A DNA stretch of 64,000 nucleotides from contig NZ_JAPEPO010000001.1 in the NCBI RefSeq assembly GCF_026340095.1, positions 3,750,501 to 3,814,500 on the forward strand. The letters are read 5' to 3'. A model generated the notes under the pieces. It saw nothing but the letters and a program-made list of their open reading frames with translations, was not told where the DNA came from and did no database searches. The DNA is from Streptomyces sp. NBC_01446. GTDB taxonomy: Bacteria; Actinomycetota; Actinomycetes; Streptomycetales; Streptomycetaceae. Below are positions 60,430 to 64,000 of this stretch, in pieces. How positions within the stretch are numbered: the first letter of the stretch is position 1; every line of letters begins with the position of its first letter. The position numbers were made by a program, and so were the translations under genes.

Positions 60430-60466
60430 CCGCCGCGCCGGTCCCGTACCGGCGCGGCGGGGTTTT
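60430..60466 (+). terminator. 13-bp hairpin with T-run
   Basis: CCGCCGCGCCGGT (60430-60442) pairs with ACCGGCGCGGCGG (60448-60460), then GGTTTT. Confidence 0.85.
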
Positions 60467-60624
60467 CATGTCCCGGCCGTGCCTGATCGACGCCCTGCGC
60501 CGACAATTCACCTCTTCCTAAATCTCATATGAGAACTCCACGGCCCTTCCTTCGAGTGGGTTCGGCAAATCCCCTGACCTCAGAGTTTCCGTTGCCGGGG
60601 ACGCTCGTTGGACATTCCGTCGCT

Positions 60625-60641
60625 GGTGACAAATCGTCACC
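60625..60641. promoter_or_regulatory. Inverted repeat GGTGAC-N5-GTCACC
   Basis: Perfect six-base arms around AAATC, ending 13 bases before the start of the next secreted-protein gene, overlapping the ribosome-site side. Either an operator or a short hairpin controlling translation. Confidence 0.45.
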
Positions 60642-60654
60642 CCAAGGAAGGAAC

Positions 60655-60936
60655 ATGATGAAGCCCCTGAAGGCCGCCGTCGTCGTCGCCGGATCCATGG
60701 TCATCGCCGGTGCAGCCGCACCCGCGTTCGCCTCCGACCTCACGCCGACGAGCCTCAACGGCGCGATCGACACCCTGAGCCACCAGTCGGTGCTCGACGC
60801 CCAGCCGCTGCACACCAACATGCTCGACACGGAGCGGGGCGGTTCGGTCCTCAACACGGTGCAGAACACGGCGGACAACGTGAACGACGCCGGCGCCCCG
60901 GCCGGACTTCTCGGCGGCCTTCCCCTCGGCAAGTAG
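60655..60936 (+). CDS. Small secreted protein, 93 aa
   Basis: ATG 60655 (a second ATG follows at once), with AAGGAAGG upstream. Signal peptide MMKPLKAAVVVAGSMVIAGA ending AFASD; mature ~65 residues LNGAIDTLSHQSVLDAQPLH, then VLNTVQNTADNVNDAGAPAG. It lacks Cys. Upstream extension of the frame is open but has no start signal. Likely exported surface or spore-coat component; function unknown. Confidence 0.75.
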   Translation: MMKPLKAAVVVAGSMVIAGAAAPAFASDLTPTSLNGAIDTLSHQSVLDAQPLHTNMLDTERGGSVLNTVQNTADNVNDAGAPAGLLGGLPLGK

Positions 60937-61020
60937 CGATCTGCGCGGGTGCGTTCCTGTCACCCGCCGCGCAACCAGCTTCATGGGCTGCAAAAACCCC
61001 CTGTCGGGAAGGTTTCAGTG

Positions 61021-61266
61021 ATGAACACCGCCAAGAAGGCCGCCCTGGTCATCGCTGCCGCCGGTCTCGCTGCGGGCGCCGCTTCGGGCAGCGCCTTCGC
61101 CCACGGCGGCGCCGGCGCAGAGGGTGCGGCGGCCGGCTCTCCCGGCGTCGGTTCGGGCAATGTCGCCCAGGTGCCCGTCGACGTTCCGGACAACGTCGTA
61201 GGGAACACCGTCAACGGCATCGCCGGTCTCAACCCGGCCTTCGGCAACAGCGGCCACAACGGCTGA
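61021..61266 (+). CDS. chpE: Cysteine-less short chaplin (ChpE-like)
   Basis: 81 residues from ATG 61021 (GGGAAGG upstream). Signal peptide MNTAKKAALVIAAAGLAAGA ending AFAHG, then the chaplin domain SPGVGSGNVAQVPVDVPDNV, VGNTVNGIAGLNPAFGNSG. Both chaplin Cys are replaced, the mark of ChpE, the chaplin that in S. coelicolor is made early and is essential. The sequence ends NSGHNG. Confidence 0.9.
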   Translation: MNTAKKAALVIAAAGLAAGAASGSAFAHGGAGAEGAAAGSPGVGSGNVAQVPVDVPDNVVGNTVNGIAGLNPAFGNSGHNG

Positions 61267-61458
61267 CACACTCCTTCGCGCACTCTTGGCGCGAAGCGGC
61301 ACACAGGCCGACGAGAGGCTGGTCCCACCGCGCCGAGCGGCCCCGGATCGGCCTCTCGGCATGTCCGCCGCGGCCCCATTCTCGTTCGAGTGGGGGCCGT
61401 TCCCCCAAGCGGGTGAAAGGTCGCCGGGGCGCCCGTCGAGCGTGGCTACGCTGCCGTG

Positions 61459-61959
61459 GTGACTTCAACGCCGACTGAGAACCGCGCTTTCCGCGCCATC
61501 GATCTGGGCACCCTCGCCGTCATCGCGTGGAGCGGCGAACACCCGGACGAGGCAGGGGACATGCCCTTCCTGCTGGCCTACTCCCTGGGAGACGGTGCGG
61601 GCGGGCAGGAGGCATCCACCGAAGCGGTACGGGCTCTGCTGGAGAACAACGGTCTGCCGGTCGGCAAGGTCGTGGACGCCGCGGGCAAGCCCAGCTTCCC
61701 CGTCTCGCTGCTCGTCGAGGCCGGCCAGGCCGTCGTCAACATGCCGTATCTCAACGCCCAGTGCGTCGCGCCGCCCGAATGGCTGGCCGCCGCGGCCGAA
61801 CGCGGTTACGCGTACTTCGTGTTCACCACGCGCCCCTGGACCTCGGCGGTGCCCGGCACCCCGGTCGCCGAGGAGGATCTCGCCTCGTTCGCGGGCGACG
61901 AGGCGACGCTGACCGGCGCGGCCCACTGCCTGCTCCCCGTACGCAAGCTGCGCGTCTGA
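61459..61959 (+). CDS. DUF5949-type conserved Streptomyces protein
   Basis: 166 residues from GTG 61459 (another GTG lies three bases before). Soluble, mixed alpha/beta, no signal: AIDLGTLAVIAWSGEHPDEA at the start and AYFVFTTRPWTSAVPGTPVA near 115. I recall such proteins only in Streptomyces and relatives (DUF5949). It is 17 bases upstream of the VKOR gene and probably shares its transcript. Function unknown. Confidence 0.7.
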   Translation: MTSTPTENRAFRAIDLGTLAVIAWSGEHPDEAGDMPFLLAYSLGDGAGGQEASTEAVRALLENNGLPVGKVVDAAGKPSFPVSLLVEAGQAVVNMPYLNAQCVAPPEWLAAAAERGYAYFVFTTRPWTSAVPGTPVAEEDLASFAGDEATLTGAAHCLLPVRKLRV

Positions 61960-61976
61960 CCAGAAGGAAGTGGCCC

Positions 61977-62651
61977 ATGGGAACCACGAACACCGAGGGA
62001 CGCCCGGCCCGGATGCCTCGGCAGTCGGGCCCAACTCGGCACAGTGACAGCTCGGTCGAGTCGCCGCGCGCCGCCCCGGAGTCCCGTTCCCTGGGTTTCG
62101 CGCTGCTTCTGGTGATCACCGGTGCGGCGGGGCTGCTCGCGGCGTGGGTCATCACGATCGACAAGTTCAAGCTGCTCGAGGACCCGAACTTCACGCCGGG
62201 ATGCAGCCTCAACCCCGTGGTGTCCTGCGGGAACATCATGAAGAGCGACCAGGCGTCGGTGTTCGGGTTCCCGAACCCGATGCTGGGGCTCGCGGCCTAC
62301 GCCGTCGTGATCTGTGTCGGGATGAGCCTGCTGGGGCGGGCGAGGTTCCCGCGCTGGTACTGGCTGACGTTCAACGCGGGCACGCTGTTCGGGGTCGGAT
62401 TCTGCACGTGGCTGCAGTTCCAGTCGCTGTACCGGATCAACTCGCTGTGCCTGTGGTGCTCTCTGGCGTGGGTCGCCACGATCGTCATGTTCTGGTATGT
62501 GACGTCGTTCAACGTGCGCAACGGGTTCCTGCCCGCGCCGTCCTGGCTGCGCTCGTTCTTCGGTGAGTTCACGTGGGTCGTGCCGGTGCTGCACGTCGGG
62601 ATCATCGGGATGCTGATCCTGACCCGCTGGTGGGACTTCTGGACCAGCTGA
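61977..62651 (+). CDS. Vitamin K epoxide reductase (VKOR) family protein
   Basis: 224 residues, ATG 61977 with AGAAGGAAG upstream. A polar N-terminus of ~40 residues, then about five membrane segments. Active-site parts are CSLNPVVSCGNIMKSDQASV (loop Cys pair and conserved Ser) and SLCLWCSLAW (CxxC). Bacterial VKOR reoxidises DsbA-like proteins and so drives disulfide formation outside the membrane. Chaplins and rodlins, encoded nearby, carry paired cysteines and are plausible clients; that link is inferred. Confidence 0.92.
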   Translation: MGTTNTEGRPARMPRQSGPTRHSDSSVESPRAAPESRSLGFALLLVITGAAGLLAAWVITIDKFKLLEDPNFTPGCSLNPVVSCGNIMKSDQASVFGFPNPMLGLAAYAVVICVGMSLLGRARFPRWYWLTFNAGTLFGVGFCTWLQFQSLYRINSLCLWCSLAWVATIVMFWYVTSFNVRNGFLPAPSWLRSFFGEFTWVVPVLHVGIIGMLILTRWWDFWTS

Positions 62652-62721
62652 TACATACATCGGCCGATTGCACCGGGCGGGCGAAGTTTGCACTGATACC
62701 ACCCGTCCGGTCGTTACTCCT

Positions 62722-62744
62722 TTCGCGGTGACAAGTACCGCGAA
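62722..62744. promoter_or_regulatory. Inverted repeat TTCGCGGT-N7-ACCGCGAA
   Basis: Perfect eight-base arms 24 bases before the ATG of the next secreted protein, just ahead of its ribosome site (AAAGGA). Possible operator or leader hairpin. Confidence 0.45.
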
Positions 62745-62767
62745 GCCCGAAAGGATCCGTGTCCGAC

Positions 62768-63274
62768 ATGAAGTCAACTGCCAGAGGGACGCTCGCTGTA
62801 CTGGCCGGCTGCCTCGCCGCCGCGGGCGCGGGCGCCGCTCCCGCTGCCGCGGGCGAGCAGGTACCCGTAGCGGTTCCGCTGACCGGCGTGGAGAACGCGC
62901 TGCACGTGAAGGCGCCCGAGCTGTCGACCGGGGTGCCGATCCCGGTGCCGGGCGGGCCGGATGCCCCGCGCTTCGTGGCCGGGCGGATGCTTCCCGAGCC
63001 CCTGCTGCCGGCGGTTCCGCTCAGCAGCGAGCTGCCCGACACGCGGGTCGAGGCACCGCTTTCCCAGGTGACCGGAGACCACAAGATCGATCACCTGGGC
63101 CTGACCACCGCGGGGTCCGACGTGCGGACGGCCACCCCCGGGGCGTCGGTGAACCCGCCGCTCACCGGCCCGATCGGCGACCGGTTCGGGCTGCCGGGCG
63201 TGGCACTGCCCGAGGCCGGGCTCGTCACGCCGCTTCTGACGACGGCGCCGGGAGCGGCGCTCGACATCGCGTGA
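62768..63274 (+). CDS. Secreted protein, 168 aa, no known family
   Basis: ATG 62768 (a GTG nine bases earlier is nearer to AAAGGA and may be the true start). Signal peptide MKSTARGTLAVLAGCLAAAG to AAAGE, then a Pro/Val/Leu-rich mature part (VPVAVPLTGVENALHVKAPE; LPAVPLSSELPDTRVEAPLS). No Cys after the signal and no membrane anchor. Located directly before the tyrosinase genes; role unknown, probably surface-exposed. Confidence 0.7.
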   Translation: MKSTARGTLAVLAGCLAAAGAGAAPAAAGEQVPVAVPLTGVENALHVKAPELSTGVPIPVPGGPDAPRFVAGRMLPEPLLPAVPLSSELPDTRVEAPLSQVTGDHKIDHLGLTTAGSDVRTATPGASVNPPLTGPIGDRFGLPGVALPEAGLVTPLLTTAPGAALDIA

Positions 63275-63307
63275 CCCGCACGCTGAGGTCCGGAAGAGGA
63301 GACGCCA

Positions 63308-63745
63308 GTGGAAGCCGGTAACCCGCCTGTCGGTCTCGGTCCTGCCGGCCGGAGGCTTGTGACGCGCCGGACCGTGGTGCGGCGGCTGATCGGGGTCGCG
63401 CTCGCCGCCGCCGTGGTGCCGGCCGCCGCTCTCGTCGGCCGGGCCTTCCGCCACCCGCAGGACGACCTGAAGGACGCGGTCGGCGGGGACTTCGAGGAGA
63501 CCTACCGCGGCCGCCACATCCGCGGGGCACGAGGGCAGGGCTCGATGATGCGCGCACACATCGGGCAGCGGTCCGGGCGCTGGGACGTCACGGTGGACGG
63601 CCGGCCGTTGCATCTGATGCGCCGCGCCGACGGCAGTTATCTGAGCATGGTCGACCACTACCAGTCGTATCCCACCCCCCTGGCCGCGGCGAGGGGTGCC
63701 GTGGACGAGCTCGGCGACCAGATGCTGCGCCGGCACGCGCTCTGA
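63308..63745 (+). CDS. melC1: Tyrosinase co-factor (MelC1 type)
   Basis: 145 residues from GTG 63308. Twin-arginine-like signal (VTRRTVVRRLIGVALAAAVV) then GGDFEETYRGRHIRGARGQG and TVDGRPLHLMRRADGSYLSM, VDHYQSYPTPLAAARGAVDE: the MelC1 caddie protein that brings copper to tyrosinase and carries it out through Tat. The conserved copper-relay Tyr/His (LHLM, VDHYQSYPTPL) are present. It may equally be the melD1-type paralogue. The tyrosinase gene follows 42 bases later. Confidence 0.93.
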   Translation: MEAGNPPVGLGPAGRRLVTRRTVVRRLIGVALAAAVVPAAALVGRAFRHPQDDLKDAVGGDFEETYRGRHIRGARGQGSMMRAHIGQRSGRWDVTVDGRPLHLMRRADGSYLSMVDHYQSYPTPLAAARGAVDELGDQMLRRHAL

Positions 63746-63787
63746 GCGCCACGGCACAACCGAAGTTGAAGAAGGGGGACAGCATTG

Positions 63788-64000
63788 GTGTACACGCGGC
63801 AGAACCAGAGCTCGCTCACGGCGGCGCAGAAGAAGCGGTTCGTGTCCGCGCTGCTCGCGGTCAAACGCAAGGGGCAGTACGACGAATTCGTGCGCATGCA
63901 TGTGGCGTTCTACGTCGGTGACGGGGACGGCGGACAGCGGGTCGCGCACATGGCGCCGACATTTCTGCCCTGGCACCGGCAGTTCCTCCTCGAGTTCGAA
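63788..64000 (+). CDS. melC2: Tyrosinase, N-terminal part (MelC2 type)
   Basis: Cut by the window end; 71 residues seen from GTG 63788 (TTG 63785 is also possible; AAGGGGG upstream). VYTRQNQSSLTAAQKKRFVS is the usual start, and RMHVAFYV, HMAPTFLPWHRQFLLEFE carry the three His of copper site A. Oxidises tyrosine to melanin precursors. Forms an operon with the co-factor gene. Confidence 0.95.
   Translation, partial: MYTRQNQSSLTAAQKKRFVSALLAVKRKGQYDEFVRMHVAFYVGDGDGGQRVAHMAPTFLPWHRQFLLEFE

Overview
The window is high-GC actinobacterial chromosome, almost certainly Streptomyces. Reasons: strong GC3 bias, GTG starts, a WblA-type WhiB protein, three rodlins, four chaplins, a sortase-type (LAQTG) long chaplin and a MelC1/MelC2 tyrosinase pair. 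It reads as three blocks.

Block 1 (1-7270) begins with the 3' end of a DUF1998-type helicase, followed by accessory DNA that looks like a decayed integrative element. On the minus strand is a tightly coupled run of small and membrane proteins (608-2773) and a glycosyltransferase-like gene broken by many frameshifts (2775-3901). On the plus strand, an XRE regulator with a large unknown C-terminal domain overlaps a complete peptide deformylase. Two coiled small proteins then diverge from a GntR regulator across a promoter carrying four GCGTCC boxes spaced in 10-bp steps. No integrase, relaxase or FtsK/TraB gene is visible.

Block 2 (7862-36616) is ordinary chromosome whose order resembles, from memory, the S. 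coelicolor SCO355x-SCO3580 interval: HAD phosphatase, degenerate Fic-like protein, CooC-like ATPase, deacetylase-like lipoprotein, SulP-carbonic anhydrase fusion, acs, nhaA, holin-like protein, epoxide-hydrolase-like enzyme, MarP-type protease, CoA Nudix, nth, crp, nucleotidyltransferase, ECF41-type sigma, MBL hydrolase, Nudix, RidA, DUF4177, two ArsA-like ATPases, wblA, a class A PBP, a YqeY protein, a metallophosphoesterase and tRNA-Pro(CGG). The crp gene and the two ATPases plus wblA link this block to developmental control.

Block 3 (36617-64000) starts with a ~3-kb islet bounded by a 65-bp repeat of the tRNA-Pro 3' end. It holds an FG-GAP secreted protein and a Gly/Tyr-rich repeat protein. 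After a HIT-like protein, a flavoprotein and an ABC-transporter stub comes a cell-surface region: three rodlin genes, an LCP ligase, four chaplins, a GH26-like secreted glycosidase, an eight-gene minus-strand exopolysaccharide operon with overlapping or near-overlapping junctions (two glycosyltransferases, initiating sugar transferase, Wzy-like ligase, MurJ-like flippase, deacetylase, Wzz-like protein, GNAT/FemAB-like protein), several small secreted proteins, a VKOR and the start of the tyrosinase operon. Together these suggest a locus building the hydrophobic, polysaccharide-bearing and melanised surface of aerial hyphae. In S. coelicolor, as I recall, the equivalents of blocks 2 and 3 are far apart, so their adjacency next to a tRNA is notable.
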